64,000 bases of DNA from SKZT01 sp964478625 (GTDB taxonomy: Bacteria; Desulfobacterota; Desulfobacteria; Desulfobacterales; SKZT01): contig CAYZJH010000009.1 of the NCBI GenBank assembly GCA_964478625.1, forward strand, positions 1 through 64,000, written 5' to 3'. Below, piece by piece: positions 52,227-62,422 of this stretch (its first letter is position 1; the number at the start of each line of letters is the position of its first letter). The position numbers and the translations under genes are program-made. The notes beneath the pieces were generated by a model. It saw only the letters and a program-made list of their open reading frames with translations, was not told the DNA's origin and did not search any database.

Positions 52227-55046
52227 ATGGAATCCGACAAAATCATTATACGGGGTGCCCGGCAGCATAACCTTAAAAACATAGATCTTGAGCTTCCCCG
52301 AAATAAGCTTGTGGTCATTACAGGTCTGTCTGGTTCCGGGAAATCCTCACTGGCATTTGACACCCTTTATGCCGAAGGGCAGCGAAGGTATGTCGAGTCC
52401 CTTTCCGCTTATGCCCGTCAGTTTCTCGAAAGAATGGAAAAACCTGATGCTGACCATATTGAAGGCCTTTCACCGGCCATTTCCATTGAACAAAAATCCG
52501 GAAGTCACAATCCACGATCCACGGTTGGGACCATCACGGAGATCTACGATTATCTCAGGCTTCTATTTTCCAGAATCGGGACCCCCCATTGTTATAAATG
52601 CCATAAACCAATCAACTCCCAGAGTATTGACCAGATATTAGACCAGGTCATGGGTTTGGCCCACGGAAGTAAAATCATTGTACTTGCCCCGATTGTCTCA
52701 GACCGGAAGGGCGGTTGGGAAAAAAGAATCAAAGAACTCAGGAAGGAAGGATTTGCACGAATCCGAGTCAACGGCAAAATTTTTGAAATCGAAGATATGC
52801 CTGGAGTCGGCACGAACAAAAAGCTTTCCATTGAAGTTGTAGTGGACAGGCTTGTGATCAAGGCCGGCATCCGAAACCGGCTGGCAGATTCTTTGGAGAT
52901 GGCCCTTTCTTTATCTGAGGGCATTGTTTTGGTGGATATCATTGGAAATTCCACTATCACATTTAGTGAAAAATCGGCCTGCATTTCCTGCAATATCAGG
53001 TACCCTGAGTTTTCTCCGGCCAGTTTCTCCTTTAACTCTCCTCACGGGGCATGCAATAAATGTGATGGATTGGGATCCACCACTGAAATGGATCCGGAAC
53101 TGATTATTCCGAATCCGAACCTATCTTTGAGAGAAGGTGCTGTCGCACCCTGGGCCAACAAAAATTCGATTCAATTTTTTGAATTTTTAGAAGCATTGAC
53201 CCGTCACTATGGTGTGGATATTTACGAACCCGTAAAAAATCTTCCGGACAAATTTATTCAGGTCCTCCTGTATGGCTCAGGTGATGAGGAGATTGCATTT
53301 TATATTGAAAACAAAACCAGGCGCTATACCTATAAGAAAGCTTTCGAAGGTATCATCCCCAAACTTGAAAGACGCTATCTGGAAACGGAATCAACCCAAT
53401 CCAGAGAAGAAATCAGGCAATACATGAATTTTCGACCCTGTTCGGAATGCCGGGGTACCCGTCTGAACCCGGTGAGCAGGTCCGTTAAGGTAGACCGTTA
53501 CAGCATTGCCCAAATTACGGGCATGTCGGTTTCACAAGCGATTCATTTTTTTAAAGGATTATCCCTTGAGGGACAAAAAGCGATCATTGCCAAAAGAATT
53601 TTAAAAGAAGTTACCGAACGTCTTTTATTTCTAGAAAATGTCGGTTTAGGCTATCTGACTCTGGACCGTGCCGCCAACACCCTTTCCGGTGGAGAAAGTC
53701 AACGAATACGACTGGCCACACAAATCGGCTCAAAACTGACCGGTGTTTTATATGTATTGGATGAACCCAGTATCGGGCTTCATCAACGTGACAACCAGCG
53801 ATTGCTGAAAACGTTGTCACAGATGCGGGATTTGGGAAATACGGTTCTGGTGGTGGAGCATGATCCGGATACTATCCGGAAAGCGGATTATGTCGTGGAC
53901 ATGGGACCAGGTGCGGGCATTAATGGCGGTAATGTGGTATTTTCAGGTACGCCTGATGAACTGTTAAAGTCTGAAATCTCATTGACAGGCCAATACTTAT
54001 CCGGGAAAAAACAGATCAGGATTCCTTCAAAAAGAAGGTCCGGCAATGGTCATTCCATTATAATCGAAGGCATCGTTGAAAATAATCTGAAAAATATCGA
54101 TGTGAAGTTCCCATTAGGCTGTTTCATTTGTGTCACAGGGGTATCCGGATCAGGAAAATCGACCCTGGTGCTTGAAACACTTTACCGGGGGCTCTCTCAG
54201 CGGCTTTATCGCTCCAGGATATTTGCCGGACATCATAAAAGGATTCTGGGGCTCGAACATGTGGACAAGGTGATCCATATAGACCAATCCCCTATCGGAA
54301 AAACTCCCAGAAGCAATCCCGGCACTTATATTGGTGTTTTTACTTTTATCCGTGAACTTTTTTCCAAAACGCCCGAGGCAAGAATGAGAGGCTACAAACC
54401 GGGTCGGTTCAGTTTTAATATCAAAGGAGGACGTTGCGAAGCTTGTGCCGGCGATGGAGTCATTAAAATTGAAATGCACTTTCTTCCGGATATTTATGTA
54501 ACTTGTGATGTCTGCCGGGCAAAACGGTACAATCGTGAAACACTGGAAATCCGGTACAAAGGAAAAACCATTTCAGATGTGCTCGATATGACGGTCAACC
54601 AGGCATACCGCTTTTTTGAAAATATCGGAGCAATTCGAAACAAGTTAAAAACCGTTATAGATGTCGGCCTGGGATATATCCGGCTGGGACAACCGGCAAC
54701 CACCCTATCCGGGGGCGAAGCACAACGGGTCAAGCTATCGCGGGAACTGAGCAAAAAGGATACGGGTCGGACAGTCTATATTCTGGATGAGCCGACCACA
54801 GGACTTCATATGGAAGACGTCAGCAAACTTCTGGAAGTCTTAAATACGCTGGTGGATGCCGGAAATACGATTGTGGTGATCGAGCATCATATGGACATGA
54901 TTAAATCGGCTGACTATGTTATAGATTTAGGTCCCGAAGGCGGAGATGAGGGAGGCTACCTGGTTGGATTCGGTACTCCTGAAGAACTTTCTGAAAACAC
55001 GGCCTCCCATACCGGAAGATTTCTCAAAAATATTTTATTTTCCTGA
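52227..55046 (+). CDS. uvrA: UvrABC excinuclease subunit A
   Basis: The damage-recognition ATPase of nucleotide excision repair. The 939 residues carry two ABC ATPase modules (Walker A GLSGSGKSSL and GVSGSGKSTL; signatures LSGGESQRI and LSGGEAQRV; Walker B VLDEPSIGLH and ILDEPTTGLH) and paired zinc modules (CYKC, CISC with CNKC, and CEAC with CDVC). A TTG 13 codons earlier opens the frame, but MESDKIIIRGARQHNLKN is the normal family start at ATG 52227. No strong binding site precedes it. Efflux genes follow after 43 bases. Confidence 0.97.
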   Translation: MESDKIIIRGARQHNLKNIDLELPRNKLVVITGLSGSGKSSLAFDTLYAEGQRRYVESLSAYARQFLERMEKPDADHIEGLSPAISIEQKSGSHNPRSTVGTITEIYDYLRLLFSRIGTPHCYKCHKPINSQSIDQILDQVMGLAHGSKIIVLAPIVSDRKGGWEKRIKELRKEGFARIRVNGKIFEIEDMPGVGTNKKLSIEVVVDRLVIKAGIRNRLADSLEMALSLSEGIVLVDIIGNSTITFSEKSACISCNIRYPEFSPASFSFNSPHGACNKCDGLGSTTEMDPELIIPNPNLSLREGAVAPWANKNSIQFFEFLEALTRHYGVDIYEPVKNLPDKFIQVLLYGSGDEEIAFYIENKTRRYTYKKAFEGIIPKLERRYLETESTQSREEIRQYMNFRPCSECRGTRLNPVSRSVKVDRYSIAQITGMSVSQAIHFFKGLSLEGQKAIIAKRILKEVTERLLFLENVGLGYLTLDRAANTLSGGESQRIRLATQIGSKLTGVLYVLDEPSIGLHQRDNQRLLKTLSQMRDLGNTVLVVEHDPDTIRKADYVVDMGPGAGINGGNVVFSGTPDELLKSEISLTGQYLSGKKQIRIPSKRRSGNGHSIIIEGIVENNLKNIDVKFPLGCFICVTGVSGSGKSTLVLETLYRGLSQRLYRSRIFAGHHKRILGLEHVDKVIHIDQSPIGKTPRSNPGTYIGVFTFIRELFSKTPEARMRGYKPGRFSFNIKGGRCEACAGDGVIKIEMHFLPDIYVTCDVCRAKRYNRETLEIRYKGKTISDVLDMTVNQAYRFFENIGAIRNKLKTVIDVGLGYIRLGQPATTLSGGEAQRVKLSRELSKKDTGRTVYILDEPTTGLHMEDVSKLLEVLNTLVDAGNTIVVIEHHMDMIKSADYVIDLGPEGGDEGGYLVGFGTPEELSENTASHTGRFLKNILFS

Positions 55047-55089
55047 TATGTCAGGAAATATTTAAGCCTATTTCAACAGGTTATTTTAC

Positions 55090-56523
55090 ATGATTTCAAG
55101 AGGTTTCACCTTAATCATTCTTTTCTGGATTATTTTTTGCTCCTCCGCATGCAGACCCTTTCGTCCTGACCCTGTTCCATCTATGACCCCGCTGATTCCA
55201 GACACCTTTTCGGTATTCACATCCGATGCCGATCCCGGCCTGAAATGGTGGACAACATTTAAGGATCCTCAATTGGATGCCATTATTGAAGATGCTTTTG
55301 CAGACAACCAAAATTTACAATCTCTTTGGGCCAGAGTTCAACAGGCCAGGGCTTTGGCATCCATTGCCGGATCCAGTCTCTATCCGGAAGTTTTCGGCAC
55401 CGCAGACACTTTTCATTCCAAAAGGCATTCTGAAAACAATTCATCGGCTTCCACCACTTTAAGAGATTATTCTTTAGGTGTTTCCGGTAATTACAATCTG
55501 GATTTCTGGGGAAAAAATCTGGCCGATAAAAATGCGGCCATTTTTATCGTTAAAGCCGGAGAACAGGATTTTGGAAATGCAGCTGCTACTCTTGCATCTG
55601 AAATAGCCCAGCGATGGCTTCAGATCATATCCCAGGAAATGCAGTTAAGGCTGTTGAATGATCAACTGACCAATAATGAAACCATTTTGGAGCTTATTAA
55701 ACTGAGATTTCGCCAATCAATGGTTTCGGCTCTGGATGTTTACCAACAACAACAAGTAATAGACAATATTCAGGCGCAATTGCCTTTGGTGGAAGCTAGA
55801 AAGCAACGTCTAAACAACGAATTGGCCGTACTTTCAGGTAAAGCTCCGAGTGGTGTGGTTAACATTGCTCGCTCCGATCTGCCTGAGTTGACTCCCATTC
55901 CTCCTTCAGGCATCCCTGCAAATCTTCTCGAAAACCGGCCGGATATTCGTGCCGCTCAATATAGACTACAGTCCGCCGGATGGAATCTTTCAGCCGCCAA
56001 GGCCAATCGCCTTCCAAATATTACTTTGTCAGCCAGAGCCGCTTTTAACAGCCAACATCTGGATCGTTTATTGGACAATTGGGTTTTCAGCCTGACATCA
56101 AGCATTTTGGCGACCATTTTCGATGGAAACCGCAGGGCCTCCGAGGTAGAACTATCCAGGGCATTTGAAGATGAAGATCTTGCTTTATATAAACAAACGG
56201 TTTTAACAGCCATTCGTGAAGTCGAAGACGCTCTGGTGACCGAGAGAATGCAACTGGAACATATCAGCAAATTAAAAAAGGTGGTCGAAACCGCCCGAAA
56301 AGCATTGGAGCAGGCCTCTATACGATATCGACACGGATTGAATGATTACCTTCCGGTTTTAACCCAGATTCTTACGGTTCAGGAACTGGAACGAAATCTG
56401 ATAGAGCAGCAGGAAATACTTTTGGCTAACCGGATCCAATTGTACAGAGCAATCGGGGCTACATGGCCGTCGGATTTGGTTTCCTCCAACACCATTGAAA
56501 AGTCCGGGGGTTACGGAAAATAA
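55090..56523 (+). CDS. Outer-membrane efflux lipoprotein (TolC/NodT family)
   Basis: The outer-membrane channel of a tripartite efflux pump. A signal peptide ends at a lipobox, SSAC (cysteine near residue 21), as in OprM/NodT lipoproteins. Two OEP repeats follow (about 60-250 and 275-460), with LDFWGKNLADKNAA, QRWLQIISQEMQL, the hinge NRPDIRAAQYRLQSAGWNL, and AIREVEDALVTE. Length 477 residues is normal. It starts 43 bases after uvrA and precedes the adaptor by 144 bases. Confidence 0.93.
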   Translation: MISRGFTLIILFWIIFCSSACRPFRPDPVPSMTPLIPDTFSVFTSDADPGLKWWTTFKDPQLDAIIEDAFADNQNLQSLWARVQQARALASIAGSSLYPEVFGTADTFHSKRHSENNSSASTTLRDYSLGVSGNYNLDFWGKNLADKNAAIFIVKAGEQDFGNAAATLASEIAQRWLQIISQEMQLRLLNDQLTNNETILELIKLRFRQSMVSALDVYQQQQVIDNIQAQLPLVEARKQRLNNELAVLSGKAPSGVVNIARSDLPELTPIPPSGIPANLLENRPDIRAAQYRLQSAGWNLSAAKANRLPNITLSARAAFNSQHLDRLLDNWVFSLTSSILATIFDGNRRASEVELSRAFEDEDLALYKQTVLTAIREVEDALVTERMQLEHISKLKKVVETARKALEQASIRYRHGLNDYLPVLTQILTVQELERNLIEQQEILLANRIQLYRAIGATWPSDLVSSNTIEKSGGYGK

Positions 56524-56667
56524 ATCTGTGCTAAAATGCTTTTAAATGGTGCCGTTAAATTTGTTTTAATCTTTCATAATTGCAAGTTGTTGCATGGATG
56601 TGAACGACTCACAACCGAAATTGGGTAAACCGGAGCAACAATTGATACCTGAGAAATAAAGAAAAAC

Positions 56668-57945
56668 ATGCAAGAAAATGAAAAAAAACCTACAACCAGC
56701 AAACCCGAAAGTCCATCAAAGTGGATTGCTCTTATCGCTAAATTGTTGTTGCCAGTCGTGATTGTCATTACGGGAATCGCCACAGCCTCTTACTTGAAAA
56801 AAACAGGTCCTACCAGCGAAAGACGACCGCCGGCAACATTGGCGCCGGTGGTTCAGGTAAAAGAACTTTTTCCGGAAAATCATCATGCAATAATCAATGC
56901 TATGGGAACGATTATACCGGCTCGACATGTGGAATTAAAATCCCGTGTTTCCGGTGAAATCATTGATATCCACCCGGATTTTATCGAAGGCGGATTTTTA
57001 AAAGCCGGGGAAAAAATCCTTCAGATCGATCCGGTGGATTACGAACTCGCTTTGGTTCAGAAGGAAAAAGCTCTGGCTGATGCCGTATATGAATATAAGC
57101 TTGAGCTTGGTAGACAGGAAGTCGCCAGGCGGGAATGGGAATTACTCGGTCTGGGAAAGGATGCATCAGCCAGAGAAATTGAGCTTGCCCTTCGAAAACC
57201 CCATCTTGAAAAGGCTCTAGCGGCAATTACATCGGCTGAAGCCGAAGTGAAAATGGCAAAATTGGATTTATCCCGAACAAAAATCATCACTCCTTTTAAT
57301 TCCCTTGTCAGGGCCAGACATGTCAATCTGGGGTCTCAGGTGGCAGTGCAACAACCCCTTGCTGATTTGGTGGGTACGGATACTTACTGGATACAGACCT
57401 CCATACCGGTCGAGCGTTTAAACTGGATAAGCATTCCTCAAAAAAAAGGAGATCCGGCTTCGTCGGCTCATATACTCTATTCGAGACATTTCAAAAAATC
57501 CGGCAAGGTGGTGCGATTGATGGGGGATCTGTCTGATGAAGGAAGAATGGCCAGAGTCCTGATCGAAATAAATGACCCGCTTGGGCTTGAGCAAAAAAAT
57601 AGTGTGCAGCCCCCTCTTTTAATTGGTGACTATGTGCATGTACAAATCGAAGGCAGTATCCTTGAAAATGTTTATCAAATTCCTAGAACCGCTCTCAGGG
57701 ACAACGCGTTTATATGGGTTATGAACGAAAATTCGAACCTTGAAATTAAAGAAATTCACCCCATTTTTCGAGAAGTAGACAGAATCATCATTGACCGAGG
57801 AATAGAACCCGGAGAGAAATTGGTCATTTCGGATCTTTCCGCACCGGTGCATGGGATGCCTTTGCAGCTGGAAACCTCCAAAATACCCTTTACAAAACCG
57901 GGTGATGATCAGCCCGAAAAAGAAAAATTATCCCATGGATTATAG
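56668..57945 (+). CDS. RND efflux periplasmic adaptor (membrane fusion protein)
   Basis: A 425-residue adaptor with one N-terminal membrane anchor (about 22-42). A lipoyl-like domain (GTIIPARHVELKSRVSGEI) is followed by a helical hairpin (about 125-195) and a beta-barrel domain with LSRTKIITPFNSLV and GSQVAVQQPLADLV. It links the permease to the outer-membrane channel. Its last 11 bases overlap the permease gene. The binding site (AAAGAAA) is weak. Confidence 0.92.
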   Translation: MQENEKKPTTSKPESPSKWIALIAKLLLPVVIVITGIATASYLKKTGPTSERRPPATLAPVVQVKELFPENHHAIINAMGTIIPARHVELKSRVSGEIIDIHPDFIEGGFLKAGEKILQIDPVDYELALVQKEKALADAVYEYKLELGRQEVARREWELLGLGKDASAREIELALRKPHLEKALAAITSAEAEVKMAKLDLSRTKIITPFNSLVRARHVNLGSQVAVQQPLADLVGTDTYWIQTSIPVERLNWISIPQKKGDPASSAHILYSRHFKKSGKVVRLMGDLSDEGRMARVLIEINDPLGLEQKNSVQPPLLIGDYVHVQIEGSILENVYQIPRTALRDNAFIWVMNENSNLEIKEIHPIFREVDRIIIDRGIEPGEKLVISDLSAPVHGMPLQLETSKIPFTKPGDDQPEKEKLSHGL

Positions 57946-60900
57946 CAAAGCTGGTTCAAATATCACAAAAGGTCCGATTGCCTGGATGGCTGCCCATTCG
58001 GTTGCGGCAAATCTTCTGATGCTGCTATTTCTGGTGGGTGGGCTTATTTTGGCCTCAAAAATAAAACAAGAGGTGTTTCCGGATTTTGAAACCGACCAGG
58101 TCCAAATTACCGTTCCCTATCCTGGAGCAAGCCCTCAGGAGGTTGAAAAAGCAATTATCCAGGCCATTGAGGAAGCAATTGCCGGAATTGAGGGAATTGA
58201 CGAAGTTCGTTCGAGAGCCAGCGAAGGCTTAGCATCGATTACTGTGGATATGATCGAAGGTGAAAACCTTCAAAAGCTTGCCCAGGATATCCAAAACGAA
58301 GTTGACCGTATCACCTCCTTTCCCGAGGATTCTGAAAAACCAATCGTGGCAATTGTGTCAAGAAAACGATATGTGGTATCCCTTGCTTTATATGGTGATC
58401 AGAGTGAGCGAATTCTGAGAGAGTATGCCGAGTTTATTCGCGATCGGTTATTAGAGGACCCGGAAATTTCCCAGGTCGAGATAACCTCGGTTCGAAATTT
58501 TGAGATCAGCATTGAAATCTCTCAAGAAACGCTTCGTCGCTACAGGCTTACCCTGGATGATGTCGCCACGCGCATTCAAAGGGCATCTGTGGAGCTTCCG
58601 GGAGGTGCGATTAAGACTGAATCCGGTGATATCCTGGTTCGAATGATGGAACGACGGGATTTCGGGCATGAATTTGCCAAAATTCCGGTCATTACAACCG
58701 GAGATGGCACGAAAATTTTGCTTGAAGACATTGCAGTCATCCATGACGGTTTTGAAGAAACCTCGGTGTCATCAAATTTTAACGGATATCCTGCCGTAAT
58801 GATCGATATATTTCGAGTAGGCAATCAAACACCTATCTCAGTCTCAGATGCTGCCAGACCGATTGTGAATGAAATCAACGAAATTTTGCCCAAAGGAATC
58901 CGTATTGACCTTCGAAACGATCTTTCGGATATTTATCGCCAACGACTCGGGCTCTTAATCAAAAACGGCTTTCTCGGACTTGGATTGGTGTTTATATTTT
59001 TAGCCTTATTTTTGGAGCCCCGTCTTGCTTTCTGGGTTTCCCTGGGTATTCTGATATCCTTTATGGGATCCATTTTTTTTCTGAAATTGGCCAATGTCAG
59101 CATCAACATGGTTTCCATGTTTGCTTTCATCGTTACCCTTGGAATTGTGGTGGATGATGCAATTATTGTTGGGGAAAACATCTATTATCATCGCCAGCAG
59201 GGTGAGCCCTGGTTCAAGGCTGCAATCACCGGTACAAGAGAAATTGCCGTCCCTCTGAATTTCACCGTATTAACCAATATGGTGGCATTTTTACCCATAT
59301 TCTTTATCCCAGGCTTTATGGGTAAGGTTTACAGGCATATTCCGATTGTGGTCATTAGTGTCTTTGCCGTGTCTCTAATTGAAAGTCTCTTTATACTCCC
59401 CGCACATATCGGCCACCGTCGAAAAACAGCTCCAACAGGAATTTTATACCGAATTTCCCAACTTCAGCAAAAATTCGGCAATTCTTTGACCCGTTTCGTC
59501 CACCAGATTTATGGCCCTTTTCTTCATCAGGCAATCCAATGGCGATATTTGACTTTGGCCATCGGCATATCAGTCCTGATCATCACGATCGGCTATGTCA
59601 GAAGCGGTCGCCTTGGGTTTGAACTATTTCCCAAAATTGAATCCGATTTCGCTCTGGCAACCGCTGTTCTTCCGTTCGGAGCATCTTTCGAAAGTGCCCA
59701 GCGTGTGGAACGTCAATTGATAAAGTCCTCTCAAGAGATTATCGATCATCATGGGGGCAGATCTCTTGCCGATGGTGTTTTCTCAAGTATCCGTGACAAT
59801 ATTGTTGAAATACGCATGTATCTGACACCACCTGATGTCAGACCCATATCCACTGCGAGGGTTGCCGAATTATGGCGTGATCGCACCGGAGTGATTCCTG
59901 GCCTTAAGTCCATCAAATTTGAGTCCGATGCCGGAGGACCCGGAAGAGGTGCTGCAATTGCAGTAGAACTGAGTCATCAAAGAATGGATCTTCTCGAAAA
60001 AGCCAGTGCCGAATTGGCCGATGCATTACGCTATTATTCCAACGTCACCGATATTGATGATGGTTTTTCACCGGGCAAACAGCAAATCGATTTTTCTGTC
60101 AAACCCGAAGCCAGAAGCCTGGGCTTGGAGGCCAGGGAGGTGGCCCGACAGGTTCGTCATGCATTTTATGGTGCCGAAGCCCTCAGGCAGCAGCGAGGCA
60201 GGAATGAAGTCAAGGTAATGGTAAGATTTCCTTTACAGGAGCGTATTTCAGAATACAGCCTTGAAGAAATGATTCTTAAAGCACCCAACGGAACCGAAAT
60301 CCTGCTGAGGGATGCGGTCACAATTACCCGTGGCCGAGCCTATACGGATATTAACCGAAGGCAAGGAAGGCGAATTGTTACCGTAACCGCGGATGTGAAT
60401 CCCAGAAGTCAAACCGGTCAGGTCCTGGCCTCTGTCAGAAACGAAATTCTTCCTGAACTTCAGAAAAAATATCCCGGTCTGAGTTTCAGCTTTGAGGGAC
60501 GGCAGGCGGATCAGCGAAAAAGCATGCAGGCTTTATTCAGAGGGATGCTTTTAGCGCTTTTGGTCATATTTGCCATGCTGGCAATTCCTCTCAATAGCTA
60601 TTTTCAACCCATCATCATCATGGTTGCCATTCCCTTCGGTATCGTGGGCGCGGTTATCGGTCACCTGATCATGGGATACAGTTTAAGCGTGTTGAGCATG
60701 TTCGGAGTCGTGGCTTTATCAGGAGTTGTGGTCAATGCATCGCTCGTTTTGATTGACTTTGCCAATCGGCGACGCACAGCAGGCATGAACGCTCTCGAAG
60801 CAATTCATGCATCTGCACTGCATCGTTTCCGCCCGATTCTCCTGACAACACTGACCACATTCGGCGGACTTGCCCCCATGATTTTTGAGACTTCCCGACA

Positions 60901-61063
60901 AGCTCGATTTTTAATCCCCATGGCCTTATCGTTAGGCTTTGGGATTGTTTTTGCCACGCTTATCACCCTTGTCCTGGTGCCGGCATTTTATATCATTTTC
61001 GAAGATTTAAAAACACTAGCCACCAAATACCTTCCGGAAGTATCAATAACGAGTCCACATTGA
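57935..61063 (+). CDS. RND efflux permease (AcrB-like)
   Basis: A 1042-residue inner-membrane proton-driven pump with twelve membrane helices and two large periplasmic loops (about 38-330 and 560-875). The proton relay aspartate pair is present in GIVVDDAIIVGENIYYH. The lysine that AcrB has in helix 10 (AKNAI) is replaced: here the sequence is SGVVVNASLVLIDF. This marks a non-AcrB clade common in proteobacteria. The family start is ATG 57935; the frame extends 28 codons upstream inside the adaptor gene. Substrates are unknown. Confidence 0.94.
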   Translation: MDYSKAGSNITKGPIAWMAAHSVAANLLMLLFLVGGLILASKIKQEVFPDFETDQVQITVPYPGASPQEVEKAIIQAIEEAIAGIEGIDEVRSRASEGLASITVDMIEGENLQKLAQDIQNEVDRITSFPEDSEKPIVAIVSRKRYVVSLALYGDQSERILREYAEFIRDRLLEDPEISQVEITSVRNFEISIEISQETLRRYRLTLDDVATRIQRASVELPGGAIKTESGDILVRMMERRDFGHEFAKIPVITTGDGTKILLEDIAVIHDGFEETSVSSNFNGYPAVMIDIFRVGNQTPISVSDAARPIVNEINEILPKGIRIDLRNDLSDIYRQRLGLLIKNGFLGLGLVFIFLALFLEPRLAFWVSLGILISFMGSIFFLKLANVSINMVSMFAFIVTLGIVVDDAIIVGENIYYHRQQGEPWFKAAITGTREIAVPLNFTVLTNMVAFLPIFFIPGFMGKVYRHIPIVVISVFAVSLIESLFILPAHIGHRRKTAPTGILYRISQLQQKFGNSLTRFVHQIYGPFLHQAIQWRYLTLAIGISVLIITIGYVRSGRLGFELFPKIESDFALATAVLPFGASFESAQRVERQLIKSSQEIIDHHGGRSLADGVFSSIRDNIVEIRMYLTPPDVRPISTARVAELWRDRTGVIPGLKSIKFESDAGGPGRGAAIAVELSHQRMDLLEKASAELADALRYYSNVTDIDDGFSPGKQQIDFSVKPEARSLGLEAREVARQVRHAFYGAEALRQQRGRNEVKVMVRFPLQERISEYSLEEMILKAPNGTEILLRDAVTITRGRAYTDINRRQGRRIVTVTADVNPRSQTGQVLASVRNEILPELQKKYPGLSFSFEGRQADQRKSMQALFRGMLLALLVIFAMLAIPLNSYFQPIIIMVAIPFGIVGAVIGHLIMGYSLSVLSMFGVVALSGVVVNASLVLIDFANRRRTAGMNALEAIHASALHRFRPILLTTLTTFGGLAPMIFETSRQARFLIPMALSLGFGIVFATLITLVLVPAFYIIFEDLKTLATKYLPEVSITSPH

Positions 61064-61069
61064 TTTCTT

Positions 61070-61237
61070 TCACCCATATCGTTTTATGAGCAATTGCCTT
61101 TCATTCTGGGGCAATGACTTGACATAGGATCTCCATCCCGGACACCATCGGATGTGCCACTTCCAGAACCTCCCGAGAATGGACTTAGGATTTTTGTCAT
61201 ACCGTGCCCTCAATTTACAGGATTCGCAGCGTTTCAT
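61070..61237 (-). CDS. 55-residue Cys/Trp-rich small protein
   Basis: A short gene with GGAGAAAAACAA directly before ATG 61237. The product begins MKRCESCKLRARYDKNPKS, has a tryptophan-rich core (RFWKWHIRWCPGWRSY), and ends LLIKRYG. Three cysteines (4, 7, 32) and a histidine (28) could bind one zinc ion. It starts 12 bases after the DNA methyltransferase stop and is surely cotranscribed with it. The pattern recalls a small conserved protein of Desulfobacterota; no function is known to me. Confidence 0.72.
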   Translation of the reverse strand: MKRCESCKLRARYDKNPKSILGRFWKWHIRWCPGWRSYVKSLPQNERQLLIKRYG

Positions 61238-61249
61238 TTGTTTTTCTCC

Positions 61250-62422
61250 TTAAAATATGTCAAACATTGTCATCTGACTTGGCCTTTTTGGGTTCTTCTC
61301 TTGTTGTTTAGAACAATTCCTCTTTGACTCATTCTTCAATGCTATGGGTTGATCTGTATTGCAAATAAATTCTTCCTGAGCGCTATCGGAATAAGTGACC
61401 GCAAATGCAGTTTCACCGATTTTCTCCCATGACTGGAGTGAGTTTAACAATAAATTTTTTTCCTGGGAAGTCATTACCGGAAAACCGTAATGCTGGTTGG
61501 TATGTTTTAAAAAGCCCTTCTCACGAATCCGATTTTCAACAAAATGAAGGTGATTCTGAAGGCGTTCCGTAATTTTTCCATTGGAAAATTCTATGATATT
61601 TTCCATTTTTGAACATATGATTGATTTCAGATCGGCATCAATATCGACACCTGAAAAGTTTCTTCCGGCGGCCATGGCGGCAAACATGGAAGTACCAATA
61701 CCCAGAAACGGATCGAGTACCCGATCGCATTTGATTGAAAACATGCAAATCAGGCGGTAGGCAAGATCAAAAGGAAAAGCTCCACTTCTGTCCCGCGAAT
61801 CGGATTTTGAAATTCTTTGGGTTGTTCCTTTTAAATCCATCCAAACATCAGAAAACCAATGGTTACGCTCCTCCCAGAAGTAAGCACTCTCCCGGCGAAT
61901 TTGTTTTTCTTCGTTGGTTATCAGTGGCCTTTTGTCTCCTTTGCGAAATATCAGGATGTATTCATGTTCTAGAGTGACATAGGCTCCGGGTGGCAGCATT
62001 CCCGATCCCATAAACTTGTTGGGGGCATTGGTCTGTTTACGCCATAAAATACAGGGAAGCGCAGAAAAGCCCAATTGAAGCATATACGACTGGATTCTTG
62101 TGTGATTGGTATATAGGGAAAATCGGTTGCCGATCGTTCTTGTGGCATCTCCGATATTGATGCAGGCAATAGCTCCGGGTTTCAGCACTCGCCAGATTTC
62201 ATCCCATACCCGATCAAGAATTTGATGCATCAGGTGAAATGCCTTTAATCCATCCGCAGATTTGAATGCCCCTGAAATTTTAGGATTTTGCCTGATAAAA
62301 ATGTCATCCCACATTTCAACCATGGGATAAGGTGGAGAAGTGATCATCAAATCGATTGATTCGCTTTCGATGGGATCCATGTGTTGAGCGTTTGCAAAAA
62401 TGACCTGGTGCTTTGTTTTCAT
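61250..62422 (-). CDS. Orphan DNA methyltransferase (beta-class, TSPPY)
   Basis: A 390-residue SAM-dependent DNA methylase. The catalytic motif IV is MITSPPYPMVEMWDD at about 28-42, and the SAM-binding motif I is DPFLGIGTSMFAA near the middle, giving the order IV then I of the beta class. The TSPPY form favours N4-cytosine methylation, though N6-adenine is possible. A C-terminal extension (about 270-390) has no recognised domain. No restriction endonuclease or specificity gene is nearby, so it may be regulatory or a solitary defence remnant. It is paired with the 55-aa gene. Confidence 0.86.
   Translation of the reverse strand: MKTKHQVIFANAQHMDPIESESIDLMITSPPYPMVEMWDDIFIRQNPKISGAFKSADGLKAFHLMHQILDRVWDEIWRVLKPGAIACINIGDATRTIGNRFSLYTNHTRIQSYMLQLGFSALPCILWRKQTNAPNKFMGSGMLPPGAYVTLEHEYILIFRKGDKRPLITNEEKQIRRESAYFWEERNHWFSDVWMDLKGTTQRISKSDSRDRSGAFPFDLAYRLICMFSIKCDRVLDPFLGIGTSMFAAMAAGRNFSGVDIDADLKSIICSKMENIIEFSNGKITERLQNHLHFVENRIREKGFLKHTNQHYGFPVMTSQEKNLLLNSLQSWEKIGETAFAVTYSDSAQEEFICNTDQPIALKNESKRNCSKQQEKNPKRPSQMTMFDIF

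Noticed and set aside
55039..55058. Terminator at the end of uvrA (TTTCCTGA/TCAGGAAA)
   Set aside because: The 8-bp stem is AT-rich and no T run follows, so read-through into the efflux genes is likely.
61250..62422. Restriction-modification or phage-defence system
   Set aside because: No endonuclease, helicase or specificity subunit lies beside the methylase; neighbours are an efflux pump and a cofactor protein.
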